The notes below the pieces were generated by a model, which ran no database searches, was not told the DNA's origin, and saw nothing but the letters and a program-made list of their open reading frames with translations. 34,514 bases of DNA, from contig JACPQX010000030.1 of the NCBI GenBank assembly GCA_016190255.1, positions 1-34,514 of the forward strand, written 5' to 3'. The position numbers were made by a program, and so were the translations under genes. This DNA comes from Candidatus Methylomirabilis oxygeniifera (GTDB lineage Bacteria; Methylomirabilota; Methylomirabilia; Methylomirabilales; Methylomirabilaceae). Below are positions 24,390 to 32,436 of this stretch, piece after piece; within the stretch, counting starts at the first letter, position 1; every line of letters starts with the position of its first letter.

Positions 24390-26180
24390 TTAAGCGCGGT
24401 ACCCTTCTGCCTCGATGATCCTTGCGGCGATGGCGCGCCTGAGGCGGGTGGTGTTCATAGGGGTCGAACGGGTGAGCTTCTTTAGGGCGCTGAGCTGTGT
24501 CCGCAGGGTATCCCCTTCTTCCATCGAGGCGAAGGCTTCCCTGGCCAGCAGCTCGATCCGGCCGAACGCGTCGCTGAAGTAGACCTTGACCATGTCGGAC
24601 TTTGCTTCGGCGGCCTTCTCCCCCACGGCGGCCGCTGACTTGAGCGCCCGGAGCAGCGCGCTCTCCATGGCGAACAGCTCGATCGTCAGGTCGCTCAGGA
24701 TTCCCAGCATTTCCTGTTCCTCCTGCAGGTTCTCGCGGTACTTCTGCACGGCGGCGCCGGACACCATGAGCGCGACTTTCTTGCTCAACTGAAGCAACCT
24801 GATCTGCTCCCCGAGCGGGCCCTTCGGCGCCTCCTCCTGAGCCGGGCTGTACGAGAGCAGGTCGGCCATCAACTTCTGCGCCGCGATCAAGAGTGGAAGG
24901 CGTCCCTGCATGGCCCGCCGGAATAGCGTGGCGGGGATCAGCAGCCGGTTGATCTCGTTGGTCCCCTCGAAGATACGGTTGATCCGGGCATCCCGGTAGA
25001 TCCGCTCGGCAGGAAACCCCGAGACGTAGCCGTAGCCGCCGAAGATCTGGACGGTCTCGTCGGCCACGTAATCGAGCGCCTCGGAGACGTAGACCTTGTT
25101 GATCGAGCACTCGACCGCGTATTCCTCGACACCCTTCGCGGCCTCCAGCCCTGCCGCGTCGCTGGCCTGATCGATCCCCGACAGGATCGTCTCGATCAAG
25201 CCACCGGTTCTGTAAACGATGGACTCCGCGACGTAGGTGCGGATCGCCATCTCCGCCAGCTTCTTCTGAATGAGCCCGAACGAAGCGATCGGTTGCCCGA
25301 ATTGCGTCCGCTGCTTCGCGTACTTGACCGACTCGCGCAGAGCCGCCTTGCAGGTGCCCAGACAGCCGGCGCCCAGCTTGAACCGGCCGATGTTCAGGAT
25401 GTCGAACGCGACCTTGTGCCCCTTGCCGACCTCATAGAGGAGGTTTCCTGCGGGGACTTCGGCATTGTCCAGAATGATGCTCCGGGTGGAGGTTCCCTTG
25501 ATCCCCATCTTTTGTTCTTCCGCTCCCAACGTGACGCCGGGGGTGCCCCTGTCAATGATAAAGGCGCTGAACTTATCACCGTCCACCTTGGCGTAGGTGA
25601 TGTACAGATCGGCGAACGCCGCATTGGTGATGAACTGTTTCGTCCCGTTCAAGAGATAGAACTTCCCGTCGGGCGACAGGACGGCCTTTGTCTTGGCGGC
25701 AAGGGCGTCGGAGCCGGAGCCGGGCTCGGTGAGCGCGTAGGAGCCGATCTTCGCCCCGGTGGCCAGGAATGGGAGGTAGCGCGCCTTCTGTTCGGCATTG
25801 CCGAACCAGGCGATCGGCAGCGACCCGATGCCGACGTGATCGAATACGGAGATGGCGAAGGAGCCGCCTTCGATCAGCCGTTCGGCGATCACCACCGACG
25901 TGATCAGGTCCAGCCCAAGGCCGCCGTACTTGGTCGGAAGGTCTACCGAGAGGAGCCCCAGCTCTCCCGCCTTCCTGAAGAGTTTCACGGTCAGCTCCCA
26001 GTCTTGATGCTCGATCTCCCCGGCCTTCGGCTTGACCTCAGCCTCCACGAACTCCTGAGTCACCTTCCCCATCATCTTCTGCTCGTCGTTGAGGTCTTCA
26101 GGGGTGAAAACATCCTGGGGAGGTGTCTCGTGAATCAGAAAGCTGCCCCCCGGAACGAATTCCTTCGCTGTTGCCATCAT
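24390..26180 (-). CDS. fadE: Acyl-CoA dehydrogenase (long/very-long-chain type)
   Basis: An FAD enzyme introducing the trans-2 double bond in acyl-CoA, the first step of beta-oxidation. About 596 residues, longer than the ~380-residue classical family because of a C-terminal extension of ~170 residues, as in VLCAD and Bacillus FadE. Motifs are LTEPGSGSDA (flavin region), QIFGGYGYVSGFPAERIYRDARI and FEGTNEINRLLI, where the catalytic Glu is expected. ATG 26180 is preferred over TTG 26195 because TTGGAG lies about 9 nt before it. It is the third gene in a fadN-fadA-fadE series and would pass electrons to ETF, which is not encoded here. Confidence 0.92.
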   Translation of the reverse strand: MMATAKEFVPGGSFLIHETPPQDVFTPEDLNDEQKMMGKVTQEFVEAEVKPKAGEIEHQDWELTVKLFRKAGELGLLSVDLPTKYGGLGLDLITSVVIAERLIEGGSFAISVFDHVGIGSLPIAWFGNAEQKARYLPFLATGAKIGSYALTEPGSGSDALAAKTKAVLSPDGKFYLLNGTKQFITNAAFADLYITYAKVDGDKFSAFIIDRGTPGVTLGAEEQKMGIKGTSTRSIILDNAEVPAGNLLYEVGKGHKVAFDILNIGRFKLGAGCLGTCKAALRESVKYAKQRTQFGQPIASFGLIQKKLAEMAIRTYVAESIVYRTGGLIETILSGIDQASDAAGLEAAKGVEEYAVECSINKVYVSEALDYVADETVQIFGGYGYVSGFPAERIYRDARINRIFEGTNEINRLLIPATLFRRAMQGRLPLLIAAQKLMADLLSYSPAQEEAPKGPLGEQIRLLQLSKKVALMVSGAAVQKYRENLQEEQEMLGILSDLTIELFAMESALLRALKSAAAVGEKAAEAKSDMVKVYFSDAFGRIELLAREAFASMEEGDTLRTQLSALKKLTRSTPMNTTRLRRAIAARIIEAEGYRA

Positions 26181-26202
26181 CTGATCATTCTCCAAGAGCC
26201 AA

Positions 26203-26303
26203 GGTACAGGGTAAAGGGTTTAGGGTATAGGGTTTGGCATGAGAGTGAGGTCATTGAGCCTGTAGAGCTTTTCCTCTACCCTCTACCCTATTCCCTATAC
26301 CCT
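26203..26303. repeat. Inverted heptamer array D (AGGGTNN type)
   Basis: The left arm is GGTACAG GGTAAAG GGTTTAG GGTATAG GGTTTGG. The right arm is CTACCCT CTACCCT ATTCCCT ATACCCT, whose reverse complement reads AGGGTAT AGGGAAT AGGGTAG AGGGTAG. The right arm overlaps the 3' end of fadA: it encodes the last codons (GYRE) and the TAG stop. A ~38-nt unique spacer separates the arms. Confidence 0.88.
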
Positions 26304-27478
26304 TCAAAGATGGCGGCTGCCCCCATCCCTCCTCCGATGCACATCGTGACCATTCCGTAGCGCGCTTTTCGCCGCTGCATCTCGTGGAGCAGCGTCGCCG
26401 TGAGTTTTGCACCGGTGCATCCCAACGGATGGCCCAGAGCGATTGCGCCACCGTTGACGTTCACTCGTTCGCGCGACAACTGTAACTCGTGAATGACGGC
26501 GAGGGCTTGGGCGGCGAACGCTTCGTTCAGCTCGATCAGGTCGAGCTGGTCCAAGGAGATGCCTGCCAGCCTCAGGGCCTTTGGGATCGCCTCGACAGGG
26601 CCGATCCCCATCAGGTCCGGCTTGACGCCCGCGACGGCAAACCCCCTGAACAGCCCGAGCGGCTTCAGGCTCAACTGCTGCGCTTTCTCCCTTGACATCA
26701 CCACTGCTGCGGCCGCGCCGTCGCTCGTCTGAGACGAATTGCCGGCGGTGACAGTGCCGCTCACGTGAAAGGCCGGCCTGAGCTTGGCGAGGGCGTCGGC
26801 GGAGGAATCGAAACGCACACCTTCGTCGGTGTCGAAGATCAACTCCTTGGTGACGACGTGCGGTTTCCCCTCGCCGCGAAACTCCTTTCTCACGACGGTC
26901 AGCGGCACGATCTCGTCCCTGAACCGCCCCTCCCGAATTGCGGCGGCGGCCTTCACGTGGCTTTCCAGGGCGAAGGCGTCCTGCTCCTCCCTCCCGACCC
27001 CGTACGTTCGGGCTAGGTTCTCGGCGGTGATCCCCTTCGACGCGTAGGCGGCGGGATTCTGTTCGGCAAGGTAGGGGTCGGGGGCGTATCGGTTGCCGGT
27101 CATCGGAACCAGGCTCATGCTTTCCGCCCCGCCCGCGATAATGACGTCGGCGAACCCTGCCATGATCCGCTCGGCGGCCGTGGCGATCGTCTGGAGGCCG
27201 GAGGAGCAGAACCGATTCACGGTCTGCCCCGGAACGCTGTCGGGAAGCCCGGCTCGCAGCGTGGCGACCCTCGCCATGTTCAGCCCCTGCTCGGCTTCGG
27301 GGAAGGCACAGCCGATGATCACATCCTCGATCTCCTGGGGCTTGAGGCCGGGCAGACGCCTTGTAAGCTCTCCAATGACGGCGGCCGCCATCTCATCGGG
27401 GCGCGTGTCCTTGAGTGTACCGTGTGGCGCCTTCCCGACCGCCGTCCGCGCCACGGCCACAATCACCGCCTCACGCAT
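26288..27478 (-). CDS. fadA: Acetyl-CoA acyltransferase (3-ketoacyl-CoA thiolase)
   Basis: A 396-residue degradative thiolase that cleaves 3-ketoacyl-CoA to acetyl-CoA and a shortened acyl-CoA. The acyl-carrying Cys is in [12 protein letters not shown] (about residue 91). [19 protein letters not shown] supplies the His, and [13 protein letters not shown] holds the second catalytic Cys. [11 protein letters not shown] is also family-typical. It lies between fadN and fadE as in the Bacillus subtilis fadNAE operon. The C-terminal GYRE and stop are encoded by heptamer array D, so the repeat has become part of the coding sequence. The ATG is preceded by GAGAGAAGAG. Confidence 0.94.
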   Translation of the reverse strand: MREAVIVAVARTAVGKAPHGTLKDTRPDEMAAAVIGELTRRLPGLKPQEIEDVIIGCAFPEAEQGLNMARVATLRAGLPDSVPGQTVNRFCSSGLQTIATAAERIMAGFADVIIAGGAESMSLVPMTGNRYAPDPYLAEQNPAAYASKGITAENLARTYGVGREEQDAFALESHVKAAAAIREGRFRDEIVPLTVVRKEFRGEGKPHVVTKELIFDTDEGVRFDSSADALAKLRPAFHVSGTVTAGNSSQTSDGAAAAVVMSREKAQQLSLKPLGLFRGFAVAGVKPDLMGIGPVEAIPKALRLAGISLDQLDLIELNEAFAAQALAVIHELQLSRERVNVNGGAIALGHPLGCTGAKLTATLLHEMQRRKARYGMVTMCIGGGMGAAAIFEGYRE

Positions 27479-27508
27479 CTCTTCTCTCTCGCGATCATCC
27501 CATCAGGT

Positions 27509-27601
27509 GTCATTGCGAGGGCCCTCCTCACTCGTCATTGCGAGCACCCGAAGGGTGCGCGACAATCTCGACGGGATCGCTTCGCCTCGCTCGCAATGAC
27601 A
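27509..27601. repeat. TGTCATTGCGAG / CTCGCAATGACA dispersed repeat, copy 1
   Basis: The 93-nt stretch is bounded by TGTCATTGCGAG at 27509 and CTCGCAATGACA ending at 27601, perfect inverted ends. A second GTCATTGCGAG starts inside it at 27534, making a nested copy that shares the right end and contains a CACCCGAAGGGTG hairpin. It fills most of the gap between fadN and fadA. Confidence 0.88.
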
Positions 27602-27622
27602 GAACGCTTTAGCAGCGTTCAG

Positions 27623-30031
27623 TCAGTTTCTCAACGGTTTTCCGGTAGCGAGCATATACTGCATCCGCTCTTGCGACTTCCGCTCGCCACAGAGGCTCAG
27701 AAAAGCCTCGCGCTCGAGATCCAGCAGGTACTGCTCGGTGACGACGGTCTCCGGCGTGACGTGTCCGCCAGCAAGGATGGCGGCCAACTTCTTGGCGATC
27801 AGCTCGTCGTGATCGCTGATGTATCCCCCAGATTTCATATTATACAGTTGCGTCTCAGCCGCGGCGATGGCCCGCTCACCCAAGACCTTGATGTCATCCT
27901 TCGGGCTCGCTGGCACATACCCTTCGGCGACCATCGCCAGGGCTGCCCGCTTTGCCTCGTAGAGCAAGCGGTCCTGGTTCATCGTGAATTTGTCCGTCGG
28001 ACGAAGGTAGCCGAGGCGCTGCGCATCCTTGGCGCTGGTGGAGACCTTAGCGAACGCAATGGTTTCAAAGGCATGGCGGAAGAATGGCAGCAGGTCAACC
28101 TCCACCCCCGCTGGGATCCCCTCCATGCTCCTGAGCAGCATCTCCTTGCAGCCACCCCCGGCCGGGATCAATCCCACGCCCACCTCGGGGAGCCCGATGT
28201 AGGCCTCAGCAGCGGCGCGGATCTTGGCCGCATGCAGACAGATCTCGCACCCGCCACCGAGCGTCATGGCAAATGGCGCTGCGACGATAGGCTTCTCAAA
28301 CGTCTTGATCGCCATGCTGGTGCGCTGAAAGGCTCGCACGATGAAGTCGATCTCGTCCCAGTTCTCATCCTGTGCCTCGAATAACAGAGCCATCAGATTG
28401 GCGCCGACGCAGAAGTGTTTGCCCTGATTTCCGATGACCAGAGCGTCGAATCGCTCAGCACACAGCTCCAGGCTCGTCCGCGTCAACTGGAGGATATCGG
28501 GCCCGATGGCGTTGCTCTTGGAGTGGAATTCAAGACAGGCGACGCCGTCTCCGAGATCGATGAGCGAGGCGCCGGCGTTGCCGGCGACCACGCGCTCACG
28601 TTCGCGAAGCACCGGAAGAGAGATGATCTCGGGTCGTTCCCGGATCTCGACCTTCTTGGTGGCGGCAACGTCGAAAACGTACGGCCGCCCCGCCTCCCGT
28701 CGGTAAAAGGTTGCATCACCGCTTCCGAGGAGCTTCGTCACCAAAGGGGGAGGTGCCTTACCATCCTGCTCCATCCTCTTGCTGGCCCGCTCGACGCCGA
28801 GCGCGTCCCAGATCTCGAACGGGCCAAGCTCCCAGCCGAAACCCCACCTCATCGCCCGGTCCACGTTCACGATCTCATCTGCGATCTCGGGGACGCGGTG
28901 CGCGGCGTAGAGCAGCGTGTCTCGCAGGGCCCGCCAGACGAAGCGGCCCGCTCGATCATCGGCATAGGCCAGCGCTCGAAGCCGCTCCGCAGCGTCCTCG
29001 ATCCCCTGGGTTGCGTCGAGCGACGGGATGGAGACCTTCCGCTGTGGCCGGTACTCCATGGTCTTATAATCGAGGGCCAGGATCTCACCCCCCTCCGAGC
29101 CCCTGATCCGCTTGTAGAACCCCTGTCCGGCTTTCTCGCCCAACCAGCCGCGTTTCACCAACTCCTGGAGGAAGGGCGGGACAGCATAGGCGAGCCGCTC
29201 TTCGTCATTCGAGAGGGCCTGGGCGATGTTTGAGGCGATGTGGGCGACGGTGTCCAAGCCGACCAGGTCGGCCGTCCTCAAGGTGGCGGTCTTGGGGCGA
29301 CCGATGGCCGGTCCGGTGAGTCGATCGACCTCCTCGACCGTGTAGTCACCCTCGATCATCACCCGCATTGCCGTAAACAGGCCAAAGGTTCCGATCCGGT
29401 TCGCGATGAAATTAGGGGTATCCTTGGCGAAGACAATCCCCTTGCCCAAGGTCCGCTCCCCGAACTCCGCCATCGCCTGCATTACCTCGGGCAATGTCCC
29501 GGGCCCGGGGATCAGTTCCAATAGCTTCATGTAGCGCGGAGGGTTGAAGAAGTGCGTGCCCAGAAAATGCTGTCGGAAATCCTGGGAGCGCCCCTCGGCC
29601 AATGTCCGGATCGGAATTCCGGACGTATTGCTGCTGACAAGGGTCCCGGATTTGCGATGCGCCTCGATCTTGGCGAGGAGCGCCTGCTTGACGTCGAGCC
29701 GCTCGGCTACCGCCTCGATGATCCAATCGGCCTGGGCAATCCATCCGAAGTGATCTTCGATATTGCCGATCGTGATGAGGCGGGCATCCTTGGGGGAGAA
29801 GAAGGCGGCTGGACTGGCCTTCAGAACAGTGTCCAGACCTCTGGCGGCCAGCCGGTTGCGGAACGATGGGTTTTCTCTTGTGAGTCCCTTACGCCGGTCT
29901 TCCTCGGAAAGCTCGGGCGTGACGATGTCGAGGAGAAACGACGGGACCCCGGCGTTGGCGAGGTGCGCGGCGATCGCGCTCCCCATCACCCCGGCTCCCA
30001 AAACCCCCACGCGCTCGATACGAACGACCAC
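27623..30031 (-). CDS. fadN: Bifunctional 3-hydroxyacyl-CoA dehydrogenase / enoyl-CoA hydratase (FadN type)
   Basis: An 802-residue two-domain enzyme for steps two and three of beta-oxidation. The dehydrogenase is N-terminal: the NAD-binding GxGxxG in VGVLGAGVMGSAIAAHLANAG (residues ~8-28), then DTPNFIANRIGTF and a C-terminal dehydrogenase region. The crotonase/hydratase domain follows from about residue 490, with AAPFAMTLGGGCEICLHAAKIRA (oxyanion loop) and GLPEVGVGLIPAGGG containing the catalytic Glu. This dehydrogenase-first order matches B. subtilis FadN and is the reverse of E. coli FadB. The GTG start has CGGAGAC upstream. It heads the fadN-fadA-fadE series. Confidence 0.93.
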   Translation of the reverse strand: MVVRIERVGVLGAGVMGSAIAAHLANAGVPSFLLDIVTPELSEEDRRKGLTRENPSFRNRLAARGLDTVLKASPAAFFSPKDARLITIGNIEDHFGWIAQADWIIEAVAERLDVKQALLAKIEAHRKSGTLVSSNTSGIPIRTLAEGRSQDFRQHFLGTHFFNPPRYMKLLELIPGPGTLPEVMQAMAEFGERTLGKGIVFAKDTPNFIANRIGTFGLFTAMRVMIEGDYTVEEVDRLTGPAIGRPKTATLRTADLVGLDTVAHIASNIAQALSNDEERLAYAVPPFLQELVKRGWLGEKAGQGFYKRIRGSEGGEILALDYKTMEYRPQRKVSIPSLDATQGIEDAAERLRALAYADDRAGRFVWRALRDTLLYAAHRVPEIADEIVNVDRAMRWGFGWELGPFEIWDALGVERASKRMEQDGKAPPPLVTKLLGSGDATFYRREAGRPYVFDVAATKKVEIRERPEIISLPVLRERERVVAGNAGASLIDLGDGVACLEFHSKSNAIGPDILQLTRTSLELCAERFDALVIGNQGKHFCVGANLMALLFEAQDENWDEIDFIVRAFQRTSMAIKTFEKPIVAAPFAMTLGGGCEICLHAAKIRAAAEAYIGLPEVGVGLIPAGGGCKEMLLRSMEGIPAGVEVDLLPFFRHAFETIAFAKVSTSAKDAQRLGYLRPTDKFTMNQDRLLYEAKRAALAMVAEGYVPASPKDDIKVLGERAIAAAETQLYNMKSGGYISDHDELIAKKLAAILAGGHVTPETVVTEQYLLDLEREAFLSLCGERKSQERMQYMLATGKPLRN

Positions 30032-30051
30032 CGTGTCTCCGATTCTAGCGC

Positions 30052-30182
30052 TGTCATTGCGAGCTGAAGGCCCTTCGCCCCTTCGACTAGCTCAGGCCTC
30101 AGGGGGCTCAGGGCAGGCTCCGCAATCTCGCAGTGCAAGGATGGTGAGATTGCCGCGCTCCCGTTGGTCGCTCGCAATGACA
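30052..30182. repeat. TGTCATTGCGAG repeat, copy 2, with an inserted CCTTCG...CTCAGGGCAGGC repeat
   Basis: Starts TGTCATTGCGAG and ends CTCGCAATGACA. The interior includes GCAATCTCGCAGTGC and, near 30081-30120, CCCCTTCGACTAGCTCAGGCCTCAGGGGGCTCAGGGCAGGC, a member of the second small repeat family also seen at 32256-32280 and 32472-32502. It lies upstream of fadN within the 485-nt gap to the exosortase partner gene. Confidence 0.85.
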
Positions 30183-30244
30183 AGGCGTTGGGGCTTGTGT
30201 TCCCCGCAGACTCTCATGGCCACGGGCGCGCCGCCGGCGCATAG

Positions 30245-30286
30245 GTCATTGCGAGGCTGACACAATCAGCCGAAGCAATCTCGCGC
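30245..30286. repeat. GTCATTGCGAG...GAAGCAATCTC repeat, copy 3 (short form)
   Basis: GTCATTGCGAG, a small GGCTGA...TCAGCC stem, then GAAGCAATCTCGCGC. This is the compact 42-nt form of the family, where the two ends are GTCATTGCGAG and GAAGCAATCTC. Confidence 0.8.
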
Positions 30287-30516
30287 TTGTGAAGGCGCTT
30301 TGTTCCTGGTTTCAGGATAGTGGACGGGCTACAGGTTGTAAAGACGAATTACACTGACTGCGGAGAAGCCGCAGGGTCATGTTGAGATGAGGCAAATGGG
30401 AAGGAGATCCGTTGTTAGGCGGGTCGGCTGGGCACGGCGCGCTCGATGCGCCGGAAGGCGGGGAGGCCGGACTTCGTCCTCGCTGCCAAGCGAATTTCAC
30501 GCGCCCACCGCGGATG
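30287..30516. other. Non-coding gap without recognised gene
   Basis: I see no credible ORF. A short stem CTGCGG-AGAAG-CCGCAG lies at 30358-30374, downstream of the exosortase partner gene on the minus strand. It might help end that transcript, but it lacks a T-tract. Confidence 0.4.
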
Positions 30517-31251
30517 TCACGCGGCGCAGCAGCGCTTGGCCTTCAGGCCGCTGCCGCAGGGGCAGGGGGCGTTGCGGCCGACCGCGTGCGCCGGAGGGGG
30601 CTCGGAGGGCCGTCCCCACAGGAAGGCGAGGGCACCCAGGTAGATGATGAGCGCGAAGAACCCGCGCCCCATGAACTCGAAGAAGGCGTAGAGCCAGTCG
30701 AACAGAACGAGCTTTGCCCGGGAGTAATCGGTCGAGAGGACAATGCCGGCCTGGGTCTTGGTCGGCCAGAGCTTCGTGTACTCGATCGTGACGAGGAACG
30801 CGAGAAGCTGTGTCACGACAAGCAGGCTGAGGCTCCAGGCAAGGGTTCGGCCAAGCTGGCGCCAGGACCACCCCGGTGTGGCGAGGAGGAGGGCGGCCAG
30901 CAGCGCCACGTTATAATCGCCGGAGGTATCGCGGAGCGGCTGCCGGTTGACCGTCACCTCCTCCGGAGGTCGCATCAGGATCGGCCGTTCCGCAACGATC
31001 TTTGTCCCCTCGACCAGATACTGCGTGCCCTTCGCCGACTCGATCCAGGGGATCAAGGGATGGGCCATCGAGGTGAATAGGTGCGCATAGGCGGGGGCGA
31101 AGGCGATCCAAAGGATGGTGAGGGACGCAAACGCAACGGCGAACCGCAACAGGCAGGCTCGCCAGGTCGCCTTAAGCGACGCGACGAACCCGGGCAACCC
31201 AGCCGAGCCAGAGAGCGGCAACGACCGCGAGGAAGATAGCTTGCCAGACAT
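30517..31251 (-). CDS. Exosortase-associated membrane protein with C-terminal SEC-C motif
   Basis: A 244-residue protein with four to five predicted membrane helices (LLRFAVAFASLTILWIAFAPAYAHL, VALLAALLLATPGWSW, LAWSLSLLVVTQLLAFLVTI, GFFALIIYLGALAFLWG). Its position immediately after the exosortase gene and its size fit the membrane partner that accompanies XrtH-type exosortases. The C-terminus is a SEC-C zinc-binding motif, GRNAPCPCGSGLKAKRCC, which is normally found at the end of SecA and various cytosolic proteins. The annotated ATG overlaps the exosortase gene by 80 nt; a later TTG near the exosortase stop is possible. Biochemical role unknown. Confidence 0.75.
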   Translation of the reverse strand: MSGKLSSSRSLPLSGSAGLPGFVASLKATWRACLLRFAVAFASLTILWIAFAPAYAHLFTSMAHPLIPWIESAKGTQYLVEGTKIVAERPILMRPPEEVTVNRQPLRDTSGDYNVALLAALLLATPGWSWRQLGRTLAWSLSLLVVTQLLAFLVTIEYTKLWPTKTQAGIVLSTDYSRAKLVLFDWLYAFFEFMGRGFFALIIYLGALAFLWGRPSEPPPAHAVGRNAPCPCGSGLKAKRCCAA

Positions 31252-31699
31252 ACAGGTGGGCAGCCTGGAAACCGCCGGGCCAGTAGCGCCCGAGCGCGAG
31301 GAGACTGAGAACTCGAATCAGGTTGACGAGGTACAACACAGCCGCCCCGAGCAGGAAGCCGGTCAGTCGCTGCTGAGCAGGGGCGGGAAAGGCAAACACG
31401 GCGGCCGCGAACAGGCCGATCTCATAGACGGCGTTACAGTTATTCTTGATCTCGACGGCAAAGCCGGGGATGCCGACAGATGCCCCGGCCACCCAGACCT
31501 GGACGCCCGCGGCCCGCAGGGTTTCGTAGGTCGCACGAGCGATGAGCTGGGTGAAGGGGACGACGAATGGCCGATGCAACGCGTACAACAGGAGGAACGC
31601 GAGGAGGGTGAAGATCGAGAAGAGAAGGCAGAAACGCACTCCATCGCGGTGCTGGTGGAGCCGCTTCGATAACCGCCTTGTCGCTTCGGTTCTGGGCAT
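31172..31699 (-). CDS. xrtH: Exosortase/archaeosortase family protein (XrtH-like)
   Basis: A ~175-residue multi-helix membrane transpeptidase that would cut C-terminal sorting signals (PEP-CTERM-like) and transfer proteins to a surface acceptor. The three catalytic residues of the family are visible: Cys in KNNCNAVYEIGLFAAAVFAFPA, Arg in VNLIRVLSLLALG, and His in AAHLYVWQAIFL. The short length and AHLYVWQ motif resemble exosortase H, which pairs with IPTL-CTERM targets. I chose ATG 31699 rather than TTG 31735; neither has a strong Shine-Dalgarno. It is followed by its membrane partner. No CTERM target protein is found in this window. Confidence 0.82.
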   Translation of the reverse strand: MPRTEATRRLSKRLHQHRDGVRFCLLFSIFTLLAFLLLYALHRPFVVPFTQLIARATYETLRAAGVQVWVAGASVGIPGFAVEIKNNCNAVYEIGLFAAAVFAFPAPAQQRLTGFLLGAAVLYLVNLIRVLSLLALGRYWPGGFQAAHLYVWQAIFLAVVAALWLGWVARVRRVA

Positions 31700-31777
31700 G
31701 GAGGAACGTATAGCGGAAAGTCGATGGCCCGTCAACAGGAAACAGCGCGGGGTCCTTGCGACTCGTAGCCCCCTCGC

Positions 31778-32144
31778 CTGTCATTGCGAGCCGGAGGAGA
31801 AGCAATCTCATAACTCTTCGTACAGATCCCTCCATTCTTTGTTCACGCTGCGGATCAGCTCTATCTTCTTCTGTCTCGATCCCGCCTTGATCTGCTTTTC
31901 CCGAAGGATGGCGTTCTCGACATCATCGAAAACCTCGTAGTAGACGATCTTCGTAATATTGTACCGCCTCGTGAATCCTTCGACGAGTTTCGCCTTGTGT
32001 TCGTAGACTCTCTTCCTGAGGTCCGTTGTTACCCCTGTATAGAGCACGGTATTCCTCTGATTGGTCATGATGTACACATAAGCCTGTTTCCTCAGATTCA
32101 TGGCTGGGGATTGCCACGCACCCTTCGGGTGCTCGCAATGACAG
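31778..32144. mobile_element. TGTCATTGCGAG repeat element enclosing a GIY-YIG nuclease gene
   Basis: CTGTCATTGCGAG (31778-31790) and CTCGCAATGACAG (32132-32144) are perfect 13-bp inverted ends of a 367-nt segment whose only gene is the GIY-YIG nuclease. Inside, the left end has AAGCAATCTC and the right end GGGATTGCC, the inner halves of the dispersed repeat. The gene therefore appears to sit in the middle of one repeat unit. Calling it a mobile element is inference; no target duplication was demonstrated. Confidence 0.55.
31808..32101 (-). CDS. GIY-YIG superfamily endonuclease
   Basis: A 97-residue single-domain protein beginning MNLRKQAYVYIMTN. The GIY-YIG signature is YVYIMTN...VLYTGVTTDLRKRVYEHK, with the conserved Arg at RKRV. 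FTRRYNITKIVYYEVFDDVENAILREKQIK carries the downstream Glu of the active site, and the protein ends with the KIELIRSVNKEWRDL segment common to the YhbQ/UPF0213-like group. Such proteins are common in bacteria and generally uncharacterised. ATG 32101 is chosen because the upstream part of the track ORF is translated repeat. There is no Shine-Dalgarno. The stop codon lies in the left repeat end. Confidence 0.9.
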   Translation of the reverse strand: MNLRKQAYVYIMTNQRNTVLYTGVTTDLRKRVYEHKAKLVEGFTRRYNITKIVYYEVFDDVENAILREKQIKAGSRQKKIELIRSVNKEWRDLYEEL

Positions 32145-32151
32145 ACAGGGG

Positions 32152-32226
32152 GTCGTTGCGAGCACATTCGCGGAGTTTACACTGAGCGAAGCGAATGTGC
32201 TCAGTGTGGACTCCACGAAGCAACCC
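32152..32226. repeat. GTCGTTGCGAG...CGAAGCAACC repeat with long hairpin, copy 6
   Basis: A member of the same dispersed family whose interior is a 16-bp stem, GGAGTTTACACTGAGC (32172-32187) against GCTCAGTGTGGACTCC (32199-32214), around the loop GAAGCGAATGT. The two differences from perfect pairing are G-T wobbles. A sister copy lies at 32527-32601. Confidence 0.85.
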
Positions 32227-32255
32227 CGCTCCTTCCTGGTGCACCCGGGATTGCA

Positions 32256-32280
32256 CAGCCTGCCCTGAGGATAACCGAAG
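32256..32280. repeat. Copy of the small CTCAGGGCAGG / CCCTTCG repeat (reverse orientation)
   Basis: AGCCTGCCCTGAGGATAACCGAAGGG is the reverse complement of CCCTTCGGTTATCCTCAGGGCAGGCT, matching the pattern CCCTTCG-N-CTCAGGRCAGG seen at 32472-32502 and inside copy 2 near 30081-30120. Confidence 0.65.
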
Positions 32281-32366
32281 GGGTCGCTCCGTTCCCTCGC
32301 AATACCTCATGCGCCGTCGGCGCGCCCATGGGCATGAAAGTCCGCAGTATCGCCCAGTTATGCTCC

Positions 32367-32388
32367 CCTCCCCCCATTGTGGGGGAGG
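32367..32388. repeat. CCTCCCCC...GGGGGAGG hairpin repeat
   Basis: CCTCCCCC and GGGGGAGG form an 8-bp stem around CATTGT, followed by GCGGGGGTGGGGAG. It belongs to the same broad class as the hairpin at 6518-6540. It sits in the 517-nt gene-free gap between the GIY-YIG and UPF0182 genes, which otherwise contains only CATTGCGAG-type and CTCAGG-type repeats. Confidence 0.65.
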
Positions 32389-32436
32389 GCGGGGGTGGGG
32401 AGACTTTCGAACCAATGACGGATGGGGCTTCGCCCC

